Shown: positions 9,686 through 19,046, numbered from the stretch's first letter. The stretch: 64,000 nt of DNA from Chloroflexota bacterium (GCA_011523515.1 WTGO01000054.1:1-64000); one strand, 5' to 3'. A program made the numbers and translations. Notes: generated from the sequence alone by a model not told the origin.

Positions 9686-10261
9686 ATGATAACCACTTTG
9701 GAAGGCAACCTGGCGTCGAAAGCAGCCGATCACGTCGTAGTGACGGTCGGCGGTGTGGGGATTGAAGTGCTCGCGCCCTTTACCACGATAGAAAAGCTGC
9801 AGTCGGATCGGGTCTTCCTGTACACGCGGCTGGTCGTGCGGGAGGAGTCCCTGACTTTGTACGGCTTTGCGAGCGCCGGCGAACGTGAAATATTTGACGC
9901 AGTGCTCAAGATCAGCGGCATCGGGCCCAAGCTCGCGGTCGCCATACTAAGCACGCTAAGTGTGGACAATTTACGCGGCGCAGTCTTGAACGACCGTCCG
10001 GAAATCATCAGCCGCGTACCGGGCATCGGCAAGAAGACGGCGCAGAAAATCGTGCTGGAGCTGCAAGACAAGATTGCGGGCGGCCTGGACAGCCTGCCGC
10101 TGGCCGCTGAAGATGATGACAGCGGCGTGCTGCTGGATGCGCTTACCGGGCTCGGCTACAGTGTGGTGGAGGCGCAAGCGGCAATCCAGTCTATTCCGCT
10201 CGACGCGCCCGACGACATTGAAGACCGCTTTCGTATCGCCCTGCAAAGTTTGGGCGGATAA
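9686..10261 (+). CDS. ruvA: Holliday junction branch migration protein RuvA
   Basis: RuvA binds the four-way junction and recruits the RuvB motor. The 191 residues contain an N-terminal OB-fold (residues 1-62), two helix-hairpin-helix motifs (ILKISGIGPKLAVAIL near residue 72 and ISRVPGIGKKTAQKIV near residue 107) and a C-terminal domain III that ends in IEDRFRIALQSLGG. The linker before domain III is acidic (EDDDSG). It follows ruvC; its partner ruvB must be elsewhere. Confidence 0.95.
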   Translation: MITTLEGNLASKAADHVVVTVGGVGIEVLAPFTTIEKLQSDRVFLYTRLVVREESLTLYGFASAGEREIFDAVLKISGIGPKLAVAILSTLSVDNLRGAVLNDRPEIISRVPGIGKKTAQKIVLELQDKIAGGLDSLPLAAEDDDSGVLLDALTGLGYSVVEAQAAIQSIPLDAPDDIEDRFRIALQSLGG

Positions 10262-10322
10262 GTTGGCTGCAGCCCAGACATGGCGCGACGCCGGCATTTA
10301 TAATCATGTGCGGGAGAATTGC

Positions 10323-11042
10323 ATGACGGATCAGCTAATCGGCAAGCGTGTGGAGGTACTTGACAAGGGCTGGATCGAGCTAATCGATTTGATGCCGCAT
10401 CCTGATTCTAAAGTCGGCGGGGATCTGGCCATCGTCAATGCCGCGCGGGTGAGCTTTCTGGGCGAAAGCAAAGGGCCGGAGCGCGACAAGAAATTGCTCT
10501 TTTACCTGCTGCGTCATCGACATACTTCGCCTTTTGAGATGGTTGAATTCAAGTTTCGCGTGCGCGCGCCGCTGGTCACCTGGTGGCAATGGGTGCGTCA
10601 TCGCACCTGGCACATGAACGCGCAATCGGGCCGTTACACGCCTTTCCAGGAAAGCGATTTCTATGTGCCCGACGCCTGGCGCCGGCAGAGCAAAGACAAT
10701 AAGCAGGCCAGCGAGGGCACGCTCGAAGCGGGCGAAAATGACGAGTTGACGCGGCGGCTGCTGCAACATTATGACGAGGGTTTTCGCCTCTATTCGCAGG
10801 CGCTGGAGCAAGGCGTTTCGAAGGAGATGGCGCGCCTGTTCCTGCCCGGATTCAGCGTGTATTACACCTGGGTGACGAAGATCGACGCGCATAATTTGAT
10901 GCATTTTCTGCGCTTGCGCATGGCGAGCGACGCGCAATTGGAGATACGGGTTTACGCCGAAGCCATCAATGAGCATTTCTTCAAGCAGGCCCTGCCCTGG
11001 ACCGCTGAGGCATTTGACAAGTACATTCTCAAAGGCAGCTAG
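10323..11042 (+). CDS. thyX: Flavin-dependent thymidylate synthase ThyX
   Basis: ThyX makes dTMP from dUMP with methylene-tetrahydrofolate, FAD and NADPH, in place of the unrelated ThyA. The signature RHRx7S is perfect: R92 H93 R94, seven residues, S102, followed by GRY. The 239-residue length is normal. An upstream reading is open into ruvA, but ATG at 10323 gives the correct N-terminus and lies 61 bases after ruvA. Its stop codon overlaps that of the convergent globin within a palindromic CTAG. Confidence 0.95.
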   Translation: MTDQLIGKRVEVLDKGWIELIDLMPHPDSKVGGDLAIVNAARVSFLGESKGPERDKKLLFYLLRHRHTSPFEMVEFKFRVRAPLVTWWQWVRHRTWHMNAQSGRYTPFQESDFYVPDAWRRQSKDNKQASEGTLEAGENDELTRRLLQHYDEGFRLYSQALEQGVSKEMARLFLPGFSVYYTWVTKIDAHNLMHFLRLRMASDAQLEIRVYAEAINEHFFKQALPWTAEAFDKYILKGS

Positions 11043-11455
11043 CGCGGATTAGGTCCCGCCGCGGCATCGGATTCGCCGGCGCGGTTGATGAGAAAAGCCG
11101 ACGATCGATCGAAGTATTCGCGCATGCGCGAGCGCGCCGGTTCTTGTATGCCGGCTTGGTCAACCGCGTTGAGCATGTGTTTCAGCCAATGGTCGCGCGC
11201 CTGCTGATCGATTGCGAAGGGGAAGTGACGCATACGCAAGCGGGGATGACCGCGCTCTTCCAGGTATGCGCGCGGCCCGCCGAAGAATTGCACCAAGAAC
11301 AGATACAAGTGACGTTTGGGGGCTTCAAGACTCTCCGGATACATTGGACGCAGCACCGGGTCGTTGTCGACGGCATCGTAGAAGGCGTCGACGATGGCGG
11401 CTATGGGTTTGTCTCCGCCGATTAATTCGTAGACGCTTTGCGGCGTATAGCCCAA
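11039..11455 (-). CDS. Truncated hemoglobin (group II type)
   Basis: A 138-residue globin that binds heme and probably handles oxygen, NO or reactive species. Group II features include AIVDAFYDAVDNDPVLRPMYP, the distal region LYLFLVQFFGGPRAY, and GHPRLRMRHFPFAI carrying the proximal His. TTG at 11455 is preferred because GGGAG lies six bases before it; an in-frame TTG at 11473 would add six residues with no good site. The gene is convergent with thyX, and both stop codons share the four bases CTAG at 11039-11042. Confidence 0.9.
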   Translation of the reverse strand: MGYTPQSVYELIGGDKPIAAIVDAFYDAVDNDPVLRPMYPESLEAPKRHLYLFLVQFFGGPRAYLEERGHPRLRMRHFPFAIDQQARDHWLKHMLNAVDQAGIQEPARSRMREYFDRSSAFLINRAGESDAAAGPNPR

Positions 11456-11550
11456 TCCATTCTCCCGCGACAATCTGAAGTCTTGCGCCTAAGCTGAATA
11501 TTGTCTTATCCAGAGGCGCCTGGCCGCCGATCTTAGCAGAAAAATATGGC

Positions 11551-11578
11551 TTTACAATCGTAGCGCTGACGGTACAAT
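11551..11578 (+). promoter_or_regulatory. Candidate promoter of the solute-binding gene
   Basis: TTTACA (11551-11556) and TACAAT (11573-11578) are 16 bases apart. The start would fall near 11585 and the leader would be about 34 bases long, ending in an AAGGAAA ribosome site at 11603. Confidence 0.55.
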
Positions 11579-11618
11579 CCGTTGGTTGAGTCAAGCTCAA
11601 GTAAGGAAACGTCAATAC

Positions 11619-13508
11619 ATGGCGAAGTTCAGATTGTTTACCGGCGCGCTTATGCTGATTCTGCTTATTGCGAGTGCTGGTTGGGCGGCGGCGCAGTCGC
11701 CGGAAGACATCACCGTTGTCGGCTCCGGCATTGCCAATTCGCTTATTGAGCGCATGGCGGCGGCGGGCGGCATGACATCCGTTGCGCTTACAACCAGTGG
11801 GACGGCGGCCGGCATCGACCAGTTTTGCAACGGCGAGATTGATCTGGCGACCGCGACCCGAGAAATGTCGGGTACCGAACGCGCCATCTGCGATGCCAAC
11901 GAAGTTGCCTATAGCGAATTGCTCATCGGCCATTATTTGGCGGCATTCATTACGCCGGCGGATACCACGCTCGAATGCCTTGACGAGTCGGAACTGCGCG
12001 AGGTCCTCAGGCCGAGTAACAGCAACGCCCTGACCAATTGGTCCTTCGCCAGCGCAGAATTGGCGGAGCTGCCGCTGACGCTCTTCCTGCCAAGCGACGA
12101 TCAGCTGGCATACTTCATCGTCGATTCCGTAGTCGCGGGCGATGGATTACGGCTCCATGCGGAGACTATCGCCGATCGCGCCGACGCGGTCGCGCGTGTT
12201 GGCGCAACTGAGGGCGCGCTTGCCTTGGTCGCCGGGAGCGAGTCGAGTGAAAACGTTGAGTTGATCACGGTTCTGGAAGTCGCGAGCGACAACACGGGCA
12301 ACTGCGTGGCGCCCTCGGCGGAAGCTGTAGAGAGCGACGATTATGATTTCGCCCTTTCGCTCCATGTTGTTGTCAATCGCGCGCGCCTCAGCGCCAGCGA
12401 CAGCCTGGAGGGCTTTCTACAGTTCATCGTTAGTGAAGCGGGCGCCGCGGTCATGCATGAGGCCGGCGTGACTCCGCCTACGGACATCACCTCCGAGCTG
12501 AACAATCTCATCATCACTGACGCTGATGCCGCGCTGAGCGCGGGAGGAGACGGCGGCGACTATCAGATTCCGCCCGACTTGAATGGAGAAGTCAGGCTGG
12601 TCGGCGCTGCCAACGCCTACCAGGTGCTGAGCCGTGTCGGCGACGGGCTAACCGAATCTTACGAGCGCTTCTCATATGATTACGTGGCGGCGGGCTCGAG
12701 CGCCGGCATCGCCAGCCTCTGCGATGGCGACGCGGACATTGCCCTGCTCGACGGGGCACTGGCTGCCGACGCGCTGGAAGGGTGCGCGGCCAAGGGCGTC
12801 GTGACCATGCCGCTGGCGCTGGGCGCGCAAGCGACGGTGCTGATCGGCCATGCCGGCGACGATTACAGCGCGTGTTTGTCCGCCGAGCAGGTGAACGGGA
12901 TATGGGGCAGCGATGCCGACAACTGGACGGATGTTGACCGCGCCTTTCCCGATCAGCAACTGACCCTGTTTGGTCACGCCTTTGCCGACCAGTATACAGA
13001 CATCTTGCTGCAGACCGCCGCCGGGATCATCCCGCCGGTGCGGCGCGACACCGAGAAGGATTACGACCCTTTGTATCGCGCAGCCGCGGTGGGGAATGTC
13101 GCGGGCGGGCTGACTTATATGAGCTGGCCGGATTATCAGCGGGTTATCGATAACGAACAGGCAAACATTAGGCTGGTCGCCGTCAATGAGGGCGCCGGAT
13201 GCATTGAACCCAATCTCGCCTCGATCGAGAATGCTACTTATCCGCTGTCGCGGCGAGCCAGTATGCTGGTCAGCGAGGAGTCACTGGCTAAAGCCGAGGT
13301 ACAGTCTTTCCTGTGGAGCCTCACTGAAGAAAACAACTGGTCGCTGCTAGAGCGGAACGGTTTCGTGGGCGCGTCGCCGCTAGACTTGCCCATCATTCGC
13401 CGCAATTTGGCGACCTGGTTTGCCGAAGCGGAAACGCTGCATCCTCAGGGGACCAGCGACGCGGATTCAGGCGCCGAGGGTGAATCCAGCGAAGACGCTT
13501 CAGAGTGA
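11619..13508 (+). CDS. Secreted protein with two PstS-like solute-binding domains
   Basis: A 629-residue exported protein. The signal peptide (Lys-Phe-Arg, then about 17 hydrophobic residues, cut near AAAQS) is followed by two tandem phosphate-binding-like domains. The first, about residues 30-300, has VVGSGIANSLIE, TTSGTAAGI and a CNGEIDLATATREM block. The second, about 325-600, repeats the pattern with VAAGSSAGIASLCDGDADIALLDG. The tail is Ser/Glu/Asp-rich. ATG at 11619 is used; the TTG at 11586 would put a polar extension before the signal. No pstC, pstA or pstB lies nearby, so binding without local transport, or partnership with a distant transporter, is implied. The ligand is not certain. 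Confidence 0.8.
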   Translation: MAKFRLFTGALMLILLIASAGWAAAQSPEDITVVGSGIANSLIERMAAAGGMTSVALTTSGTAAGIDQFCNGEIDLATATREMSGTERAICDANEVAYSELLIGHYLAAFITPADTTLECLDESELREVLRPSNSNALTNWSFASAELAELPLTLFLPSDDQLAYFIVDSVVAGDGLRLHAETIADRADAVARVGATEGALALVAGSESSENVELITVLEVASDNTGNCVAPSAEAVESDDYDFALSLHVVVNRARLSASDSLEGFLQFIVSEAGAAVMHEAGVTPPTDITSELNNLIITDADAALSAGGDGGDYQIPPDLNGEVRLVGAANAYQVLSRVGDGLTESYERFSYDYVAAGSSAGIASLCDGDADIALLDGALAADALEGCAAKGVVTMPLALGAQATVLIGHAGDDYSACLSAEQVNGIWGSDADNWTDVDRAFPDQQLTLFGHAFADQYTDILLQTAAGIIPPVRRDTEKDYDPLYRAAAVGNVAGGLTYMSWPDYQRVIDNEQANIRLVAVNEGAGCIEPNLASIENATYPLSRRASMLVSEESLAKAEVQSFLWSLTEENNWSLLERNGFVGASPLDLPIIRRNLATWFAEAETLHPQGTSDADSGAEGESSEDASE

Positions 13509-13619
13509 CCGGCAGCTGCATCGGTTCTCGCTACAGTCTGGCTTTGGCGCCAGCGCGTGAGATGGCCCGGCGCTGGGCATCAACGCGCTTGATTGGCGCC
13601 ACCCAAGCGGGAGGCTAGG

Positions 13620-16388
13620 ATGCACGGCGACCTAATCGCCTTCGACCTCGAAACCACCGGACTGAACCCGTCCAAAGATGAAATCATAGAAGTGGGTCTC
13701 GCACGTTTTCGCGACGGCGCAGTAATCGAATCGTATCAATCGCTGGTCAAGCCGTCGAAGCCCATTCCTGAAGATATCACGCACCTAACCAACATCCACC
13801 GGGAGGATGTTGAGGACGCGCCGGACATCGACGACATTCTCGCGGATATGCGCAGCTTCTTCGGCGAAACGCCTGTTATTGCGCACAATGTGGGTTTCGA
13901 TCGCTCTTTTCTGCGCAAACATGACTTGCTGGAGCGGAACGCCGCCATCGATACGTTTGAGCTGTCGTCGATTGTCATGCCTTCCGCGCCGCGTTATGGG
14001 CTGGGCAGCCTGGTGACGCAGCTCGACATCAAGCTCGAGCGGGCGCATCGCGCGCTAGACGACGCGGTTGCCACCGGCCATCTGTATTGGCGTCTGTGGC
14101 AACGGCTCTGCTCTATGCCGTCCGGGGTACTGACGGAAATTTTGCGTGCCGGCGATAGCTTGGACTGGGGCTTGCGCGCCGTCTTTCAGGCCGCCCTGGA
14201 CCAAAGCCTGCGCAATTTCGTCCCCCAGCGCCCGATCGTACCCTTTGAAATGGAGCGTATCGATCAGCCGCCGCTCAATATGGACAAGGCGCGGCATGAT
14301 CCACTTGAGCCGGCAGCGGTGAGCGCGGTATTCGGCGCTCAAGGCGAGCTGGCAGCTGGTTTCGGCGGCTACGAAGTCCGCGATGAGCAGCTGCGCATGG
14401 CGCAAGAAGTGACAGCCGCCCTAAATCAGGGCGAGCACCTCATGATTGAAGCGGGAACGGGAACCGGCAAGTCGCTGGCTTATCTGATCCCGGCCGCGCT
14501 TTGGGCGTTGAAGAATGATCAGCGGGTGACCGTGTCAACCAATACCATCAACTTGCAAGAGCAACTCTTGGGCAAGGATATTCCCCAGGCTCGAGATATC
14601 GTGGGCGCCCGGCTGCGGGCTGCGCTAATGAAGGGCCGCGGCAACTACCTGTGCCCGCGCCGCTTGGATACATTGCGCCGGCGCAAACCCGCCAATCTCG
14701 ATGAATTGCGCACACTGGCCAAGATTTTGATCTGGCTGCAGGAGAGCGATTCCGGCGACCGCGGCGAAATCACGCTGCGCGCCGGGGAGTGGGCCGTGTG
14801 GGCGCGGCTGAGCGCGCAGGACGAAGGCTGCTCAAGCACCCGCTGCATCAGCGAGATGGATGGCGTATGCCCTTATTATCGCGCGCGCCAACGGGCCGAG
14901 AGAGCGCATATCGTTATCACAAATCATGCCTTGCTGATCGCCGATGCGCGTATTGATAATCGCGCACTGCCGGACTATGGCAACCTTATCGTAGACGAGG
15001 CGCACCACCTTGAGGATGCCATCACCGATGGCGTGACGCGCCAAATCGACCAGACGCAGATTCTGTCCCGGTTGCGTGACCTGGGCAATAAAAGCAACGG
15101 CATTCTGGGCGAGCTGCTTGGATACGGGCGCGACTTTTTTCCCGCCGAGGAGAGCGGGCGGCTGTTGACTTTCATCAACAGTATCGACGAAACTATCGAA
15201 CTGATGCGGCGTTTCATCCGACAGTACTTCCGAGCATTACATAAGTTTGCCTCGGCGCAAAAGGCTGACAACCGCTACGCCATGCGGCTGATGGAATCGC
15301 ATCGCGACGGGGGTGATTTCGCGGCAGTCCTGGCGGCCTGGAAGCATCTGGGCGCCTATCTGTTGGCGCTGACTGACGCCGTGGAGCGCCTCTGCAACGC
15401 TTTGCCGCGCTATGCCGAATACGATATGCCGGACTTTGGTGACATCAGCAGCGAGATCAACGGGCACCGACGCTTTCTGGCCGACCTGCACGAACAGCTC
15501 GAAGGTTTTACACAGGCGCCGGACGCCGGGTCGGTCTATTCCATAACCGCCGGCGAGAGACCGGAGCGCCTCGCGCTTCAGATCGCGCCGCTTCATGTGG
15601 GGCCGATGATGGAGGAATATCTGAACCAGCGCATGGAGAGCATCATCCTGACCAGCGCCACGCTACGGACCCAGGACAACTTCGACTATATCAAAGAACG
15701 GCTTTATACCGAGAGCTTCAAGTCGGTCGCGGTAGGTTCGCCATTTGACTACAAGCAGTCTACGCTGGTCTACGTGCCGCAAGATATTCCCGAGCCCAGA
15801 GAGCACTTCGACTATCAGCGCATGGTTGGGCGCGGTGTGGTTGAGCTGGCGGCTGCGCTTGAGGGGCGGATGCTGGTGCTGTTTACCAGTTACGCGCAAT
15901 TGCGCGAAGTATCCAAGGCGATTACGCCGCGCCTGACGCTCGGCGATATCAATGTCTACGATCAAAGCTTCGGCGGCAGCCGCGACGCGCTGCTTGCCAG
16001 CTTCCTAAAGTCGGATAAGGCGGTGCTCATGGGCACGCGCAGTTTCTGGGAGGGCATCGACATTCCCGGCGACGATCTGAGCGCTGTTGTCATCACCAAG
16101 CTGCCTTTTGCTGTGCCAACGGATCCCGTTTTCGCTGCGCGCAGCGAGACCTATTCCCGTTCCTTCCAGCAATATGCGGTGCCTGACGCCATCTTGCGCT
16201 TTCGGCAGGGTTTCGGAAGGTTAATCCGCCGGCGCACGGATCGCGGGGTTGTCGCCATATTCGACAGTCGTGTCATCAGAAAGTCTTACGGCGCCGCTTT
16301 TCTTGAATCCTTGCCCGAATGCACAGTACAATACGGCACCTTGGACAAGCTGCCGGCGCTTGCCTCGCACTGGATCGAGCAAGAATAG
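13620..16388 (+). CDS. DinG-type DNA helicase fused to DEDD exonuclease
   Basis: A 922-residue DNA repair enzyme. Residues 1-165 form a DEDDh 3'-5' exonuclease like that of DNA polymerase III epsilon: FDLETTG, AHNVGFDRSFL and HRALDDAVAT. The rest is an XPD/DinG superfamily-2 helicase: Walker A EAGTGTGKSLAYLIP near residue 277, DEAHHLED near residue 461, LTSATL near 678, SFWEGIDIPGDDL near 811 and FRQGFGRLIRR near 862. Cysteines at about residues 344, 404, 409 and 416 fit the Fe-S cluster of this helicase family. CGGGAGG (13608-13614) five bases before ATG 13620 fixes the start. The fusion is usual in Firmicutes and some other phyla. Confidence 0.93.
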   Translation: MHGDLIAFDLETTGLNPSKDEIIEVGLARFRDGAVIESYQSLVKPSKPIPEDITHLTNIHREDVEDAPDIDDILADMRSFFGETPVIAHNVGFDRSFLRKHDLLERNAAIDTFELSSIVMPSAPRYGLGSLVTQLDIKLERAHRALDDAVATGHLYWRLWQRLCSMPSGVLTEILRAGDSLDWGLRAVFQAALDQSLRNFVPQRPIVPFEMERIDQPPLNMDKARHDPLEPAAVSAVFGAQGELAAGFGGYEVRDEQLRMAQEVTAALNQGEHLMIEAGTGTGKSLAYLIPAALWALKNDQRVTVSTNTINLQEQLLGKDIPQARDIVGARLRAALMKGRGNYLCPRRLDTLRRRKPANLDELRTLAKILIWLQESDSGDRGEITLRAGEWAVWARLSAQDEGCSSTRCISEMDGVCPYYRARQRAERAHIVITNHALLIADARIDNRALPDYGNLIVDEAHHLEDAITDGVTRQIDQTQILSRLRDLGNKSNGILGELLGYGRDFFPAEESGRLLTFINSIDETIELMRRFIRQYFRALHKFASAQKADNRYAMRLMESHRDGGDFAAVLAAWKHLGAYLLALTDAVERLCNALPRYAEYDMPDFGDISSEINGHRRFLADLHEQLEGFTQAPDAGSVYSITAGERPERLALQIAPLHVGPMMEEYLNQRMESIILTSATLRTQDNFDYIKERLYTESFKSVAVGSPFDYKQSTLVYVPQDIPEPREHFDYQRMVGRGVVELAAALEGRMLVLFTSYAQLREVSKAITPRLTLGDINVYDQSFGGSRDALLASFLKSDKAVLMGTRSFWEGIDIPGDDLSAVVITKLPFAVPTDPVFAARSETYSRSFQQYAVPDAILRFRQGFGRLIRRRTDRGVVAIFDSRVIRKSYGAAFLESLPECTVQYGTLDKLPALASHWIEQE

Positions 16389-16397
16389 GCCAAGCTG

Positions 16398-16745
16398 ATG
16401 AAAACGCCCGCCGGGCGCGAATGCCCGCATTACTACGCCGACTTCAACCGGCATACGCGCGATGTTGAAGAATGTCGGTTGGCCAAGGACAACCCGGCGT
16501 CTGACACTTGGCATCCCAAGGACTGCGTCAAGTGTCCGGTGCCCGATATCGTATTGGCGAACGCCAGCCCTGACACCCAGTTGGTGCTCACCATCAAGGC
16601 CAGCTTTCTGGGCTTGATGCGGCGGGTGGAAGTCGAAGCCATTTGCCTGAAAAACGGCGAAAAGGTCGATCCCTACGTTGGCTGCCCGGAGGACCACCCC
16701 GGCCTGGATATCTTTCGACAAGCGTTGGAAACCGGCGATGATTAA
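16398..16745 (+). CDS. Small cysteine-containing hypothetical protein
   Basis: I do not recognise this 115-residue protein. It has seven Cys: one near the N-terminus (ECPHYYADF), one in EECRL, two in DCVKCPVPD, and later ICLKNG and GCPED. The pattern suggests a metal or Fe-S site. It starts 10 bases after the helicase stop and its last eight bases overlap the start of the HAD-DinB gene, so the three are very likely one operon. Confidence 0.75.
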   Translation: MKTPAGRECPHYYADFNRHTRDVEECRLAKDNPASDTWHPKDCVKCPVPDIVLANASPDTQLVLTIKASFLGLMRRVEVEAICLKNGEKVDPYVGCPEDHPGLDIFRQALETGDD

Positions 16746-17901
16746 GGCAGTATTGCTCGACCTCGATAATACGCTGCTGCACAATCCCGACCACCAGTGG
16801 ATGCAGGCCTTCCGCCAAGGCTGGGACCAGCATTTCGCAAGCCACTGCGGGATCGCTAAGGCATCCGATGCCCTGCGCAGCGCCATGGGTCGGCTCAACA
16901 CTGGTGACGCTGCGGATTTGACCAATGCCGACTTGATGCGCGACGAGTTGGCGCGCCGCCTGCCGCTTTCGCCAGAAGCGCTCTCTAGCGCGCTCGACGA
17001 ATTCTATGCCGGACCCTATCATCGCTTCCGAGAGACTATGACGCCGATCGCGGGCGCGCAGGAGTTGGTGGAGACTCTGCTCAAGCAGAATTTCTTGGTA
17101 GCGATCGCGACCAACCCGCTCTTCCCGGAGTCGGCGACGCATGCCCGCATCGCCTGGGCAGGTTTGGGCGGTTACATCAGCGAGTTCGCCTTTGTAACCT
17201 GCAGCGAGAATATGCACTTCGCCAAGCCGAATCCAGCGTATCATGCCGAAACAATCGCGCGCGTCGGCGTGGAACCGGACGAAGCGCTGGTCATCGGAGA
17301 TAGCCCCACCCACGATTTAGAGCCCGCAAGATTCTTGGGAATTCACGCCTGGCAAACGGGCGAAGATTCGGCGCTGGGCGCGATTCTGGAACGGATTCGC
17401 CGACCAGGCTGGGAGAACGACTTCCAGCCCGGGGAGATGACGCCGGAGACGCTGCCGGTTCAGTTCACGGGCAACCTGGCGGCCCTGCGCGGCCTCCTGG
17501 CGGAAGTGAAGGCAAACCAGTGGCTGCAGCGGCCGGATCCCGCCGAATGGTCGATCTTGCAGATTCTTTGTCATCTGTGGCGCGCCGAGACGGATGTGCA
17601 TCAGCAGCGGCTGCGAGCGATACTGGAGGAAGACAATCCTTTCATCCCGTCGCCGCCGCCACCGGGCCCGGATATCCCGGAGTGTCATGACGATGGCATG
17701 GAGGTCTTCGAGCGATTTCGCGCGCAACGTCAGCGGACCATGGCGACGCTGGCTCAGCTCGGCGCCCAGGATTGGCAGCGCCCGGCCAGACACAGCATCT
17801 TTGGCTTGACGAATCTGCTGGAGATGGCGTATTTCACGGCGCAGCACGACCGCCTGCATATCACGCAGCTGTGCCAAACACTGGGCAAGTGCGCCGACTG
17901 A
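16738..17901 (+). CDS. HAD hydrolase fused to a DinB-like domain
   Basis: A 387-residue fusion. Residues 1-215 are a haloacid-dehalogenase hydrolase: LLDLDNTLLH (nucleophile D8 and D10), ATNPLFP (motif II), a conserved Lys in HFAKPNPAYH and VIGDSPTHDLEPA (motif IV). Residues about 240-387 resemble the DinB/YfiT metal-binding four-helix fold, with WSILQILCHLWRAE and FTAQHDRLHITQL giving the His pattern. A flexible Pro-rich stretch lies near residue 305. ATG at 16738 overlaps the upstream stop (ATGATTAA), indicating coupling. The HAD part could be a phosphatase of the nucleotide or phosphoglycolate type. I know of no standard function for this fusion. Confidence 0.8.
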   Translation: MIKAVLLDLDNTLLHNPDHQWMQAFRQGWDQHFASHCGIAKASDALRSAMGRLNTGDAADLTNADLMRDELARRLPLSPEALSSALDEFYAGPYHRFRETMTPIAGAQELVETLLKQNFLVAIATNPLFPESATHARIAWAGLGGYISEFAFVTCSENMHFAKPNPAYHAETIARVGVEPDEALVIGDSPTHDLEPARFLGIHAWQTGEDSALGAILERIRRPGWENDFQPGEMTPETLPVQFTGNLAALRGLLAEVKANQWLQRPDPAEWSILQILCHLWRAETDVHQQRLRAILEEDNPFIPSPPPPGPDIPECHDDGMEVFERFRAQRQRTMATLAQLGAQDWQRPARHSIFGLTNLLEMAYFTAQHDRLHITQLCQTLGKCAD

Positions 17902-17944
17902 TGCGATCAATGAGCAGCCAGCGCGCGACTCCGCCCGATTTCCA

Positions 17945-17972
17945 TTGACGATAATCGTACTTACTGTACAAT
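17945..17972 (+). promoter_or_regulatory. Candidate promoter of the prenyl synthase gene
   Basis: TTGACG (17945-17950) and TACAAT (17967-17972) are 16 bases apart. The start would fall near 17979, leaving a leader of about 40 bases that contains CTGGAG before the ATG at 18020. Confidence 0.6.
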
Positions 17973-18019
17973 ACATTTAGATAGTTCTAAACTTCACAAT
18001 TCTGGAACTGGAGCAGCAG

Positions 18020-18967
18020 ATGACAGGCACAGCGACAGGATCGGCGACACTCCCGAAACCCCTGGATGAAGGCCTGGCCGCAGTTGAGCGCGCCATGCTC
18101 AAAGTGACCGACAGCCAGGTTGATGTCTTGCGCGACGCCAGCCGACACATCCTCGGCGCCGGCGGCAAACGCATTCGACCGCGCTTGCTCTTGCTCTCGT
18201 ATATGGCACTGGGCGGACTCGAGTTGAATAGGGTCGCAAGGCCCGCCGCGGCGATTGAGCTCATGCACACCGCGAGCGTGGTGCATGACGACATAAACGA
18301 CCACGGCATCATGCGCCGCGGAAGGCCCTCGGTAAACGCTGCATGGGGGCGCACCTTCGCCCTGCTGACCGGCGACTACCTTTTCACTGCGGTTTACGAA
18401 TTGATGGCGCCTTTCGGCGAACTGAACGTCGACCTGGCTCAAGCGGCCACGGCCTTGGTCGAGGGAGAGACCTTGCAGGCAACCGCCGTCAAAGACAACA
18501 ACTTTTCGCGCGATGTTTACATGCGTGTCATCGCGCTGAAAACGGCAGCCCTCTTTCGCGCAGCCGGCGCGATCGGCGCCAAGCTGGCGGGCGCGAGCAA
18601 GAGCGAAGTCCATGCGCTCGCCGAGTTTGGATTCAACCTTGGTCTGGCCTTTCAGATCGTCGACGACATTCTGGATCTGGTCGGCGACGAAGATCGCTTG
18701 GGCAAGACTTCGGGCATCGACAGGGACCAAGGGCGGGGCGTGGCCGTCGCGCTGGGCGCCGATAAAGGCAACGGAAGCGGTTCGCCGCCGGATCCCTTGG
18801 AAGCCATCAAGCGCAAGATGCTGGAAGGCGACACGACCGACATGGCGCGGGGGCACGCCAACCTGCTCATCAGCAGCGCAATCGACAGCCTGGGCGCTCT
18901 GGAAGAAACGCCGGCTAAACAGGCGCTGGTCGAGCTGGCGCGTGAGGTGATCAACCGCGACCGCTAG
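18020..18967 (+). CDS. Polyprenyl diphosphate synthase
   Basis: A trans-isoprenyl diphosphate synthase that condenses isopentenyl diphosphate with allylic diphosphates, for quinone side chains or C20 lipids. The 315 residues show GGKRIRPRLLLLSY, the first Asp-rich motif VHDDINDHGIMRRGRP near residue 95 and the second FQIVDDILDLVGDEDRLGK near residue 212. The product length is not clear from the motif; the residues just before the first Asp motif (HTASVVH) are mostly small, which allows a long chain. A Ser/Gly/Pro stretch near residue 255 is an unusual loop. It has its own promoter-like site. Confidence 0.92.
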   Translation: MTGTATGSATLPKPLDEGLAAVERAMLKVTDSQVDVLRDASRHILGAGGKRIRPRLLLLSYMALGGLELNRVARPAAAIELMHTASVVHDDINDHGIMRRGRPSVNAAWGRTFALLTGDYLFTAVYELMAPFGELNVDLAQAATALVEGETLQATAVKDNNFSRDVYMRVIALKTAALFRAAGAIGAKLAGASKSEVHALAEFGFNLGLAFQIVDDILDLVGDEDRLGKTSGIDRDQGRGVAVALGADKGNGSGSPPDPLEAIKRKMLEGDTTDMARGHANLLISSAIDSLGALEETPAKQALVELAREVINRDR

Positions 18968-19046
18968 GCCTCTTTTCGTTAAGTAGCAGCGAGACGTGTA
19001 TCATTGGGATACAGGTCGTTTTTCGCGTCGAAGCGCAGGGGATGTC

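Noticed and set aside
11586-11619. The TTG start at 11586 for the solute-binding protein
   Set aside because: It would place twelve polar residues before the signal peptide; the ATG at 11619 gives a normal signal.
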